Positions 1-6,743 of a DNA stretch of 20,458 nt are shown piece after piece. The number at the start of each line of letters is the position of its first letter. The stretch's first letter is position 1. Both the position numbers and the translations under genes were made by a program. Under the pieces are notes generated by a model. That model was not told where the DNA came from, did not search any database, and saw only the letters and a list, made by a program, of their open reading frames with translations. The stretch comes from JBOGZD01 sp050697155 (GTDB lineage: Bacteria; Actinomycetota; Thermoleophilia; Solirubrobacterales; 70-9), in contig JBOGZD010000047.1 in assembly GCA_050697155.1 (NCBI GenBank), forward strand, positions 1 to 20,458, read 5' to 3'.

Positions 1-188
1 CCTCGCCACCGGCCGGCGCCCCGCAGCCCGGGCTCGACCCGGAGGCCGGGGCGGTCGCGCCCGCCGGCCGCGGGATCGAGGACGTGGCCTGGGCGGGCGT
101 CGCGGCGGCCGCTGAGGCTGCGACGATCGGCGTGCGGATCGCCAATCGCGCACTCGACGCCCTGCGCGACTCCGTCGACCGGCGTTGA
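1..188 (+). CDS. 3' end of an unidentified gene (partial)
   Basis: An open frame enters from the left edge (first full codon at position 3) and stops at TGA 186-188. The visible 61 residues are Ala/Gly/Pro-rich, then form a probable helix that ends with ALDALRDSVDRR. I do not recognise the family. The stop overlaps the TTG start of the next gene in a four-base TTGA, as in translationally coupled pairs, which supports this being a real gene in one operon with the YihY-like gene. Too little is present to assign a function. Confidence 0.55.
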   Translation, partial: SPPAGAPQPGLDPEAGAVAPAGRGIEDVAWAGVAAAAEAATIGVRIANRALDALRDSVDRR

Positions 189-1081
189 GCCAGCCGCCTA
201 GGGCTGGATCGGCGCGCTATCTGCGCGCCTTCTGGGAACGCGCCTACCGCGAGAACGTCACCGGGCTGGCAGCGATGGTCGCCTTCAACCTCGCCCTGGC
301 GGTGTTCCCGTTCGCGCTTTTGCTGCTGTTCATCTTCGGCCAGGTGCTCGAGAGCGCCGACCTCCAGGAGGCGGTCACCGACGACCTCCAAGGCCTCTTC
401 CCGGCGGTCGAGCAGAGCGACGTCGAGAACGCGCTCGAGCGGATCCGCGCGAACTCGGCCACGATCGGGATCGTCGCGGTGCTCGGCACGATCTGGATCG
501 GCGCCTCCTTCTGGGGCGCGATGGACACCGCGTTCTGCCGCATCTACCACGTCGAGTGTCGCGGGTGGTTCGAGCAGAAGCGGTTCGCCCTGCTGATGCT
601 GTTCGTGGTCACCCTCTTCCTCGCCGCGAGCGTCGTCGTGCCGGTGGCCGAGAGCGCGCTCACGAGGAGCACCGCCGACCTCCCGCTCGGCCTCGGCGAG
701 GTCGGCTTCCTACGCACGCTGGCGCTGCTGGCGGCGGCCCTGACGATCACCTTCGCCATCTGCTGCCTGATCTACTACGTCGTCCCCAAGGGCCACGTAC
801 CCTGGCGCGGCGTCTGGCCCGGGGGGCTGTTCGTGACCGCGACCACGGCGATCGCCAACGCGGTCTTCCCCTTCTATCTGACCCAATCGAGCATCGACAG
901 GGTCGGCGGAGCGCTCGGCTTCATCCTCGTCGCCCTGCTCTGGTTCTACTTCGTCGCACTCGCGTTGATGGCGGGCGCGGTGATCAACGCCCTGCGCTAC
1001 GAGTACCACGACACCGGCAGCGTCGACGAGGTCGGCTGGCAGCGCACCGGCGAGCTCGACCAGGTCCCGCCCCCGGGCTAG
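185..1081 (+). CDS. YihY/BrkB-family (UPF0761) inner-membrane protein
   Basis: Predicted 298-residue integral membrane protein of the YihY/BrkB family, once labelled ribonuclease BN. That nuclease role is now assigned elsewhere and the cellular function is uncertain. About six hydrophobic segments are visible, near residues 27-52, 92-113, 134-156, 177-200, 206-230 and 244-270. The first segment carries the family-like AMVAFNLALAVFPF stretch, and the last is followed by RYEYHDTGS and a short cytoplasmic tail. The TTG start at 185 was chosen because it overlaps the upstream stop (TTGA) and leaves a normal N-terminus. Length is usual for the family. The stop TAG overlaps the stop of glpX on the other strand, so the two genes converge with no terminator space. 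Confidence 0.87.
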   Translation: MSQPPRAGSARYLRAFWERAYRENVTGLAAMVAFNLALAVFPFALLLLFIFGQVLESADLQEAVTDDLQGLFPAVEQSDVENALERIRANSATIGIVAVLGTIWIGASFWGAMDTAFCRIYHVECRGWFEQKRFALLMLFVVTLFLAASVVVPVAESALTRSTADLPLGLGEVGFLRTLALLAAALTITFAICCLIYYVVPKGHVPWRGVWPGGLFVTATTAIANAVFPFYLTQSSIDRVGGALGFILVALLWFYFVALALMAGAVINALRYEYHDTGSVDEVGWQRTGELDQVPPPG

Positions 1082-2112
1082 CCGAACCGGCCACCCGTGA
1101 TCTCGCGCAGCTTCGCGCTGTCGTGGCGGGCCTTGACCTCGCGCACGGTGCCTGAGCGGGAGCGCATCACCAGCGAGTCGGTCGAGGCCTTGCCGCCGCC
1201 CGGGTAGCGGACGCCCTGCAGCAGCTCGCCGTCGGTGACCCCGGTGGCGGCGAAGAAGACGTCGTCGCCGGCGACCAGCCGATCGACGTCGAGGACCTCG
1301 TCGAGGTCGTAGCCGGCGCCGGTCGCCGCCTTGCGCTCGTCGTCGTCGCGAGGCCATAGCCGCCCCAGCAGCTGGCCGCCGAGGCACTTGATCGCCGCCG
1401 CCGAGAGCACGCCTTCCGGGGTGCCGCCGATCCCCCACAGCAGGTCGACCCCGGTGCCGTGGGAGACCGCGAACAGCGCCGCGGAGACGTCGCCGTCGGT
1501 GATCAGGCGCACCCGCGCGCCCGCCTCGCGAAGCTCGGAGATCCCCTGCTCGTGGCGGGGGCGGTCGAGGACGATGATCGTCACGTCGCCTGGGCCACTC
1601 CCCTTGCGCTCGGCGACTCGGGCGACGACGTCGGCCAGCGGCTCGTCGAGGCCGAGCAGGTCGGCGATCTCGGGGCCGCCGGCGATCTTCTCCATGTACA
1701 CGCAGGGGCCGGGGTCGAACATCGTCCCGCGCTCAGAGAGCGCGATCACCGCCAGCGCCGAGGGCATGCCGCGCGCCGTGAGCCGGGTGCCCTCGAGCGG
1801 ATCGACCGCGATGTCGACCTCGGGCGGGCTGCCGTCGCCGATCCGCTCGCCGTTGTAGAGCATCGGCGCCTCGTCCTTCTCCCCTTCGCCGATCACCACC
1901 AGGCCGTCCATCGGCACGGTGTCGAGCAGCAGCCGCATCGCGTCGACCGCCGCCTGGTCGGCGGACTCCTTCTCCCCGCGTCCAACCCAGCGGGCGGCGG
2001 CAAGCGCGGCCGCCTCGGTCACCCGGACGAGCTCGAGCGCGAGGTTGCGGTCCGGGTGCGAGCCCGAGCGCACGTCGTGCGAGATGACTCCCTCGGTCTC
2101 GGGCACGGTCAT
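1078..2112 (-). CDS. glpX: Fructose-1,6-bisphosphatase class II (GlpX)
   Basis: Hydrolyses fructose-1,6-bisphosphate to fructose-6-phosphate in gluconeogenesis; GlpX enzymes are metal-dependent cytosolic phosphatases, and many actinobacteria use GlpX as their main FBPase. The 344-residue product has the expected length. Recognisable motifs are IGEGEKDEAPML (residues 74-85) and the metal/phosphate motif DPLEGT (104-109), followed by LTARGMPSALAVIALSERG. I chose ATG 2110-2112 (MTVPETEGVISHD). The frame stays open upstream, but that extension is a low-complexity Arg/Ser-rich stretch that reads through the preceding gene. It lies 13 bp after the minus-strand membrane-protein gene, so the two are probably co-transcribed. 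Its stop shares CTAG with the stop of the convergent YihY-like gene. Confidence 0.95.
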   Translation of the reverse strand: MTVPETEGVISHDVRSGSHPDRNLALELVRVTEAAALAAARWVGRGEKESADQAAVDAMRLLLDTVPMDGLVVIGEGEKDEAPMLYNGERIGDGSPPEVDIAVDPLEGTRLTARGMPSALAVIALSERGTMFDPGPCVYMEKIAGGPEIADLLGLDEPLADVVARVAERKGSGPGDVTIIVLDRPRHEQGISELREAGARVRLITDGDVSAALFAVSHGTGVDLLWGIGGTPEGVLSAAAIKCLGGQLLGRLWPRDDDERKAATGAGYDLDEVLDVDRLVAGDDVFFAATGVTDGELLQGVRYPGGGKASTDSLVMRSRSGTVREVKARHDSAKLREITGGRFG

Positions 2113-2125
2113 GCGTCGGCCGGGC

Positions 2126-2617
2126 TTAGACGGTGCCCGGGGCCTTGCGCGGCCCCTTGGCCCCCGACTCCATCGAGCGCAGGAAGCCGGTCGTCGCGAT
2201 CGCGATCGCGACCAGCAGCGTGATCCAGTAGCCGATCGCGAGGCTGATCCCGAACTCCTGTCCCTCATCGGGGGCGGGCTTGTCGATGATCCCGTTGTAG
2301 CCGATCAGCACCGTGGCGGCGAAGCCGACGACCATCGTCATCTCCCCCGGCGGCCAGGAGAGCTTGTGGCCGCGGACGAGGATGTAGGCGAGGATCAGGG
2401 GCGCGAACCCGGCTGCGATCAGCAGCCAGCGCAGGATCGGGAAGGTCTCGAACCCGGTGCAGCTGAAGTCCTCCGTCCCGCACAGCCAGGCGCCCTGCGC
2501 CGCGCGCTCGGGGGTGTCCGTGAGGTCGTACCAGGGCAGGAACAGGAGCGCGACGAGCCCGATGCCGGCGGCGACGGCGCCGATCACCTCGTACCGGCTC
2601 AGGCGCGAGAGGTCCAC
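2126..2617 (-). CDS. Four-TM hypothetical membrane protein
   Basis: A 163-residue protein of unknown function. Four hydrophobic segments lie near residues 11-29, 61-81, 92-108 and 123-146. A loop after TM1 (about 30-60) carries two cysteines (C46, C53) that could pair outside the membrane, and the tail is basic (KGPRKAPGTV). The start is GTG 2615-2617. TAGGCT lies six bases upstream of it and there is no Shine-Dalgarno, which suggests a leaderless mRNA. It sits 13 bp before glpX and is probably the first gene of that two-gene transcript. No catalytic motif was seen and no function is proposed. Confidence 0.8.
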   Translation of the reverse strand: MDLSRLSRYEVIGAVAAGIGLVALLFLPWYDLTDTPERAAQGAWLCGTEDFSCTGFETFPILRWLLIAAGFAPLILAYILVRGHKLSWPPGEMTMVVGFAATVLIGYNGIIDKPAPDEGQEFGISLAIGYWITLLVAIAIATTGFLRSMESGAKGPRKAPGTV

Positions 2618-2618
2618 G

Positions 2619-2650
2619 GCGCGAGCCTATAGGACCAAATAGGCTCGCGC
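2619..2650. promoter_or_regulatory. 12-bp perfect inverted repeat with back-to-back -10 elements
   Basis: The arms GCGCGAGCCTAT (2619-2630) and ATAGGCTCGCGC (2639-2650) are exact reverse complements around an 8-bp spacer. Each arm contains TAGGCT, matching the actinobacterial -10 pattern TANNNT, reading outward. The minus-strand copy (2629 to 2624) is six bases from the GTG at 2617. The plus-strand copy (2640-2645) points at the luciferase-like gene. I read this as a symmetric divergent promoter, possibly also an operator. Its promoter function is inferred, while the symmetry is seen directly. Confidence 0.55.
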
Positions 2651-2675
2651 GCAGGATGAATCGGGGGCCGTCGAG

Positions 2676-3623
2676 ATAAGGCGTTGGGGCCTCACGCTGC
2701 CGCTTCCGGGGCTGGCGCTGAGCGCCACCGAGGAGCACGTGCGGCGCGCCGAGGCGGCCGGCTACACCGACCTCTGGTCCGGCGAGACGAACGGGCCGGA
2801 CGGGTTCACCCCGCTGGCGCTCGCCGCCGCCTGGACCGAGGAGGTCCGGCTCGGCACCGGGGTCGTGGGCGTGTTCACGCGCGGCCCGGCGCTGCTCGCC
2901 CAGCAGGCGGCGGCGCTCGCCGACGGCAGCGGCGGCCGCTTCGCGCTCGGCATCGGCGCCTCCTCGGACCGGATCGTCGAGGGTTGGAACCGGATCCCGT
3001 TCGAGCGCCCGCTGTCGCGCGTCTCCGAGACGGTCGACTTCCTGCGCGCGGCGCTCGCCGGCGAGCGGACGCCGACCGGCTTTCGGCTCGAGCAGCCGCC
3101 GGGCGAGCCGCCGCCGATCGTGCTCGCCGCGCTGCGCGGGAAGATGCTGCGGCTCGCGGTCGAGAAGGGCGACGGCGCATTCACCAACTTCCTCCCCCTC
3201 TCCGGCCTGCCGCAGGTGGTCGCACAGCTCGACGGCGCGCCCGCGGGCTTCGAGCTGCTCTGCCGCTTCTTCTGCCTGCCGGGCGAGCGCGAGCAGGTCG
3301 AGCCGCTGGCCAGGTTCATGCTGTCCTCGTACGCGACCGTGCCCGTCTACGAGCAGTTCTTCCGCTGGCTCGGCCACGGCGAGGCGATCGACCCGATGGT
3401 CGAAGCGTGGGCGGCCAAGGACCGCCAGCGCGCCGCCGAGCTGGCGCCCTGGGAGCTAATCGAGGAGGTCTTCATCCTCGGCACCCCCGACCAGATGCGC
3501 GAGCGGCTCGCGGCCTACGGCGAGGGCGGGATCACGCTGCCGGTGCTCACCCCGGTCACCACCCCGGACAAGGTCGGTGAGCTGATCGAGGCGCTGGCGC
3601 CGGAATGGCTGCCCGCCACCTGA
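2676..3623 (+). CDS. Luciferase-like (LLM class) F420-dependent oxidoreductase, start codon unclear
   Basis: A TIM-barrel flavin/F420-type oxidoreductase of the bacterial luciferase superfamily; the substrate is unknown. Family features include the N-terminal RWGLTLPLPG strand, the AEAAGYTDLWSGE segment, LGTGVVGVFTRGP, RFALGIGASSDRIVEGW, and the C-terminal ILGTPDQMRERLAAYGEGG. The conserved N-terminus is encoded from about 2676, but the first canonical in-frame start is GTG 2739, which would remove it. In-frame codons from the TAG at 2640 to 2739 contain no ATG, GTG or TTG. Coordinates here assume the ATA at 2676, giving MRRWGLTLPLPG. One extra G in the G5 run at 2663-2667 would instead join ATG 2656 to this frame. 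It converges on egtD with a 16-bp gap. Confidence 0.85.
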   Translation: MRRWGLTLPLPGLALSATEEHVRRAEAAGYTDLWSGETNGPDGFTPLALAAAWTEEVRLGTGVVGVFTRGPALLAQQAAALADGSGGRFALGIGASSDRIVEGWNRIPFERPLSRVSETVDFLRAALAGERTPTGFRLEQPPGEPPPIVLAALRGKMLRLAVEKGDGAFTNFLPLSGLPQVVAQLDGAPAGFELLCRFFCLPGEREQVEPLARFMLSSYATVPVYEQFFRWLGHGEAIDPMVEAWAAKDRQRAAELAPWELIEEVFILGTPDQMRERLAAYGEGGITLPVLTPVTTPDKVGELIEALAPEWLPAT

Positions 3624-3639
3624 GGGCGGCGGAGTTCGG

Positions 3640-4635
3640 TCAGGGCTCGCGGGGTTTCGCCAGCGACAGCGCGTAGAGCTCGTCGAGGTCGGTCCACCAC
3701 TCGACCAGCTCGAGGCCGGCGGCGAGATAGCTGCGCTCGAGGCGCTCGCGGGTGAACTTGGTCGAGATCTCGGTTCGCATCTCCTCGTTGCGAGCGAAGT
3801 GGACGCGCATGTCGAGCGCGGTGATGTCGATGAACTGCTCCGCCAGCGAGCGCAGGCGGATGTCGATCCAGTGGTTGTCGGGGTCCCAGAAGGCGACGTG
3901 CTCGAAGCCGTCGGGGTCGAAGTCGGCGCCGAGCTCGCGGTTGATCACGTGCAGCACGTTCTTGTTGAACTCCGCGGTCACCCCGGCCTCGTCGTCGTAG
4001 GCGGCCTCGAGCCGGGCGGGGCCCTTGACCAGGTCGGTCCCGAGCAGGAAGCGGTCGCCCGGATACATCAGGGTCGCGATCCGAGCCAGGAAGGAGCGCC
4101 GCGGCGCGGGGCGGAAGTTGCCGATCGTTCCACCGAGAAACGCGATCAGCGCGCCCTCCTCGCGGGGCACGCGCTCGAGGTGGGTCTCGTAGTCGCAGAC
4201 GATCCCGTGCACGCGCAGGCCCTCGTACTCGGCGACCAGCTCCTCAGCCGTTCGCCTGGTGATCTCCCCGGAGATGTCGACCGGCACGTAGGCCTCCAGC
4301 GTGCCCGCGTCGCGCATCGCGTCGAGCAGGCCGCGCGTCTTCGCCGCCGAGCCCGAGCCGAGCTCGATCAGGGTCGAGGGGTCGGCCGCGGCGACGATCT
4401 CCCCCGCCCGCCGCTCGAGGATCGCCCGCTCGCAGCGCGTCGGGTAGTACTCGGGCTGCTCGGTTATCGCCTCGAAGAGCTCTGAGCCGCGCTCGTCGTA
4501 GAAGTACTTCGGCGGGATCTCCTTGAACGGACAGGAGAGCCCCTCGCGGACATCCTCCGCCAGCGCGCCGAGGACTCCGCCCTCGGGCAGGTGCACCTCG
4601 ACCGCGATCTGGTCGGCTGTCAGCGGGACTTCCAC
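3640..4635 (-). CDS. egtD: L-histidine N-alpha-methyltransferase (EgtD)
   Basis: Transfers three methyl groups from SAM to histidine to give hercynine, the first step of ergothioneine synthesis. The 331-residue length is normal. The N-terminal motif KYFYDERGSELFEAIT (43-58) is family-typical. The SAM-binding loop is ELGSGSAAKT (91-100), followed by D120 (VPVDIS), FLGGTIGNF (166-174), and the C-terminal TEISTKF (288-294), whose Glu and Ser correspond to histidine-binding residues described for mycobacterial EgtD. GTG 4633-4635 is preceded by AGGGA about 7 bases upstream. The gene lies 40 bp downstream of egtB on the same strand, so the pair likely forms one transcript. egtA, egtC and egtE are not in the window. 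Confidence 0.95.
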   Translation of the reverse strand: MEVPLTADQIAVEVHLPEGGVLGALAEDVREGLSCPFKEIPPKYFYDERGSELFEAITEQPEYYPTRCERAILERRAGEIVAAADPSTLIELGSGSAAKTRGLLDAMRDAGTLEAYVPVDISGEITRRTAEELVAEYEGLRVHGIVCDYETHLERVPREEGALIAFLGGTIGNFRPAPRRSFLARIATLMYPGDRFLLGTDLVKGPARLEAAYDDEAGVTAEFNKNVLHVINRELGADFDPDGFEHVAFWDPDNHWIDIRLRSLAEQFIDITALDMRVHFARNEEMRTEISTKFTRERLERSYLAAGLELVEWWTDLDELYALSLAKPREP

Positions 4636-4675
4636 GCCGTGTCCCTGTTGAGACCTTGCGAGGCGGCGGGACTCA

Positions 4676-5887
4676 TCAATCGTCCCTCGCGCAACGCAGC
4701 CCGGCGAAGATCTGCGAGCGCTCGGGGAGGTCCCAGTTCCGAAAGCTGGTGCGGATCACGTCGCGCCGCGTCGCCCAGGCCCCGCCGCGCAGGACCTTGT
4801 AGGTGTCGCCGAAGAAGACCTCCGAGTACTCCGGGTAGGGGAACGCGGCGAACCCCGGATAGGCGACGAAGTCCGACGCCGTCCACTCCCATACGTCGCC
4901 GAGCATCTGCACCGTGTTACACGCCGAGGGCGAATCGCCGTAGGCCCCGGCCGGGGCACAGCCGAAGGCGAGGTGGTCGAGGTTGGCGCGATCGCGGTCG
5001 GCGCCGGCGGCCGCCGCCTCCCACTCGGCCTCGGTCGGCAGGCGCTCGCCGGCCCAGCGGGCGAAGGCGTCGGCCTGGTGCCAGTCGACGTGGATCACCG
5101 GCAGCGCGGGATCGAGCGGCTCGCGCCGGCCGAAGGCCGTTCGCACCCATCCGCCTCCGCCGTCGGGCTCCCAGTACATCGGCGGGTCGGCGCCGGTGTC
5201 GGCGACGAACTCGGTGAAGGCGCGGTTGGTGACCGGGGCGCGGTCGATCCAGAACGCGTCCAGCTCGACCGCGTGGCGCGGGCGCTCGTTGTCGTAGGCG
5301 AATCCCTCCGCCGGGGCGCCGATCTGGTGAGTGGCGCCCTCGACCCGGACCATCTCGGGGCCGTCTGAGATCGGCTCGGCCGCCGGGCCCGGGTCGTGCG
5401 CGGCCGGCTCGTAGCCGTCGACCATCTGCAGCAGCTGGAGCATCGTCTCGTTGTGCTGATGCTCGTGGGCGAGCAGCATCTCGTAGACGAACCCGCCCGC
5501 GAGCAGCGGGTCGTCGGTGTCCTCGAGCTCGACCTCGCCGAGGACGTCGAGCGTGCGCTTCCGGACCTCGTCCATGTAGCGGCGCAGCTCGGCGCCGCGC
5601 AGGATCGGCAGCTCGTTGCGGATCCGGCGCGGGTTCTCGATCGCGTCGTAGAAGCGGCCGAGCTCGCCCCGCATCGGCTCGCGACCGCCGACGCGCTCGA
5701 CCAGCCACATCTCCTCGAAGTTGGCGATGTGACCCAGGTCCCAGGCGAGCGGGCTGAGGATCTCCGAGTAGACGCGGTTGAGCTGCTCGTCCGACAGCGG
5801 CTCGATCAGGAGTCGTGTGCGCTCGCGGGCCTCGGCGAGTCGATCCGCTATCCGCTGCTTGAGCTTGGCCTCCGCGGCGAGCGCGAT
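4676..5887 (-). CDS. egtB: Hercynine oxygenase / sulfoxide synthase (EgtB), noncanonical start
   Basis: A non-haem iron enzyme that joins hercynine to a thiol (gamma-glutamylcysteine in mycobacteria) with O2 to form the sulfoxide precursor of ergothioneine. The N-terminal DinB_2-like domain has LAWDLGHIANFEEMW and, further on, HEHQHNE, an H-x3-H-x-E iron site. The C-terminal FGE-sulfatase domain shows APVTNRAFTEFV, VHVDWHQADAFARWAGERLP-like sequence, DVWEWTASDF and VLRGGAWATRRD, ending in QIFAGLRCARD. The first canonical start is ATG 5710, which would delete the helix holding the first iron histidine. The family-like sequence runs up to about 5887 with no ATG/GTG/TTG. I placed the start at ATC 5885-5887 because TAACTT lies exactly six bases upstream. 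Such a protein has 403 residues, with H53, H142 and H146 in the expected places. Confidence 0.9.
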   Translation of the reverse strand: MALAAEAKLKQRIADRLAEARERTRLLIEPLSDEQLNRVYSEILSPLAWDLGHIANFEEMWLVERVGGREPMRGELGRFYDAIENPRRIRNELPILRGAELRRYMDEVRKRTLDVLGEVELEDTDDPLLAGGFVYEMLLAHEHQHNETMLQLLQMVDGYEPAAHDPGPAAEPISDGPEMVRVEGATHQIGAPAEGFAYDNERPRHAVELDAFWIDRAPVTNRAFTEFVADTGADPPMYWEPDGGGGWVRTAFGRREPLDPALPVIHVDWHQADAFARWAGERLPTEAEWEAAAAGADRDRANLDHLAFGCAPAGAYGDSPSACNTVQMLGDVWEWTASDFVAYPGFAAFPYPEYSEVFFGDTYKVLRGGAWATRRDVIRTSFRNWDLPERSQIFAGLRCARDD

Positions 5888-5893
5888 CCGGAC

Positions 5894-5899
5894 AAGTTA
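5894..5899 (-). promoter_or_regulatory. Candidate -10 element for egtB
   Basis: On the minus strand TAACTT (5899 to 5894) matches TANNNT. It is followed by six bases and then ATC at 5887, the same spacing as at other genes in this window. Transcription from it would start at or next to the proposed egtB start, giving a leaderless mRNA. No convincing -35 was seen. Confidence 0.4.
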
Positions 5900-5907
5900 C
5901 AGAGGTA

Positions 5908-5955
5908 AGTGCCTGGCTCGGCAGGCCCAGTGCTGGGTCTGGCGAGACAGGCACT
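5908..5955. repeat. 48-bp imperfect palindrome between egtB and the SDR gene
   Basis: The sequence is nearly self-complementary around 5931/5932: of 24 base pairs, 20 are Watson-Crick and one more is a G-U. The outer arms AGTGCCTG (5908-5915) and CAGGCACT (5948-5955) are perfect, then CTCG/CGAG (5917-5920/5943-5946), then an inner CCCAG/CTGGG (5926-5930/5933-5937). It lies between the candidate promoters of two divergent genes, so it may be a regulator site at the DNA level. A REP-like element is the alternative. Confidence 0.6.
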
Positions 5956-5963
5956 AAAGTGCC
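5950..5963 (+). promoter_or_regulatory. Palindrome covering the candidate SDR -10 element
   Basis: GGCACT (5950-5955) and AGTGCC (5958-5963) form a perfect inverted repeat around AA. It contains TAAAGT (5955-5960), a TANNNT -10 match, nine bases before the GTG at 5970. The AGTGCC half-site also occurs at 5908-5913, so three half-sites in alternating orientation lie in 56 bp. A repressor bound here would block the -10. This is inference from layout only. Confidence 0.45.
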
Positions 5964-5969
5964 CGCCCC

Positions 5970-6734
5970 GTGAAGATCGACGGAGCCTCAGCGCTGGTCG
6001 CCGGCGGGGCATCGGGCCTCGGGGAGGCCGCGAGACGGCTGCACGCCGGGGGCGCCGAGGTGGTGATCGCCGACCTCAACGCGGAGCGGGGGGCGGCGCT
6101 CGCGGACGAGCTCGGCGACCGGGCGGCGTTCGCAGAAACGAACGTGACCGAGCCTGAGGCGGTGCAGGCCGCGGTGGACGCCGCCACCGAGGCCGAGGGC
6201 GGGCTGCGGATCTCGGTCTGCTGCGCCGGGATCGGCTGGGCGCAGCGGACGGTCTCCAAGCAGGGGCCGCACGACCTCGAGGTGTTCTCGACCGTTCTCG
6301 GCGTGAACCTGATCGGGACCTTCAACGTGCTGCGACTCGCGGCGGCGGCGATGGTCGACAACGAGCCCGACGAGGGCGGTGAGCGCGGCCTCTGCGTCAA
6401 CACCGCCTCGATCGCGGCCTTCGACGGCCAGATCGGCCAGGTCGCCTACTCGGCGTCGAAGGGCGGCATCGTCGGCCTCACGCTGCCGGCCGCCCGCGAC
6501 CTCGCGGGCCGCGGGGTGCGAGTTGTCACGATCGCCCCGGGGCTCTTCGACACCCCTCTGCTCGCCGCGCTGCCCGCCGAGCAGCGCGAGGCGCTCGGCG
6601 CCGGGATCCCCTTCCCCTCGCGCCTCGGCACCCCGCAGGAGTACGCCGACCTGGTCGCCGCGATCGCCGCCAACCCGATGCTCAACGGCGAGACGATCCG
6701 CCTCGACGGCGCGTTGCGGATGCCGCCGAAGTAG
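5970..6734 (+). CDS. Short-chain dehydrogenase, HSD10 / 3-hydroxyacyl-CoA dehydrogenase type-2-like
   Basis: A 254-residue NAD(H)-type SDR. It most resembles the HSD10-like 3-hydroxy-2-methylacyl-CoA dehydrogenases, which act in fatty-acid and branched-chain amino-acid breakdown. The cofactor loop is AGGASGLG (11-18) rather than the usual TGGASGLG, and D35 in VVIADLN favours NAD. NVT (58-60), CCAGIG (84-89), N113, S147 (NTAS), Y160 and K164 (YSASK) complete the catalytic set. IAPGLFDTPLLAALP and NPMLNGETIRLDGALRM are typical of this subgroup. After GLG the helix reads EAARRLHAGG, which looks one residue shorter than usual. GTG 5970 has no Shine-Dalgarno; a -10-like TAAAGT is close upstream. 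It converges on the next gene with a 9-bp gap. Confidence 0.9.
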   Translation: MKIDGASALVAGGASGLGEAARRLHAGGAEVVIADLNAERGAALADELGDRAAFAETNVTEPEAVQAAVDAATEAEGGLRISVCCAGIGWAQRTVSKQGPHDLEVFSTVLGVNLIGTFNVLRLAAAAMVDNEPDEGGERGLCVNTASIAAFDGQIGQVAYSASKGGIVGLTLPAARDLAGRGVRVVTIAPGLFDTPLLAALPAEQREALGAGIPFPSRLGTPQEYADLVAAIAANPMLNGETIRLDGALRMPPK

Positions 6735-6743
6735 GCGTGCCGG

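Noticed and set aside
185..1081. Ribonuclease BN function for the YihY-like protein
   Set aside because: The nuclease label for this family is historical; the protein is a polytopic membrane protein with no nuclease motif.
2113..2268. N-terminal extension of GlpX
   Set aside because: It is an Arg/Ser-rich out-of-frame reading of the upstream membrane-protein gene; ATG 2112 gives the normal GlpX N-terminus.
2684..3580. Plus-strand frame overlapping the first luciferase-like gene
   Set aside because: Its translation is Arg/Ala/Gly-rich with no motif, whereas the frame ending at 3623 shows clear LLM motifs throughout.
4917..5954. Minus-strand frame overlapping egtB and its promoter
   Set aside because: Arg/Pro-rich shadow frame; the neighbouring frame carries all EgtB motifs, and its start would lie in the palindrome region.
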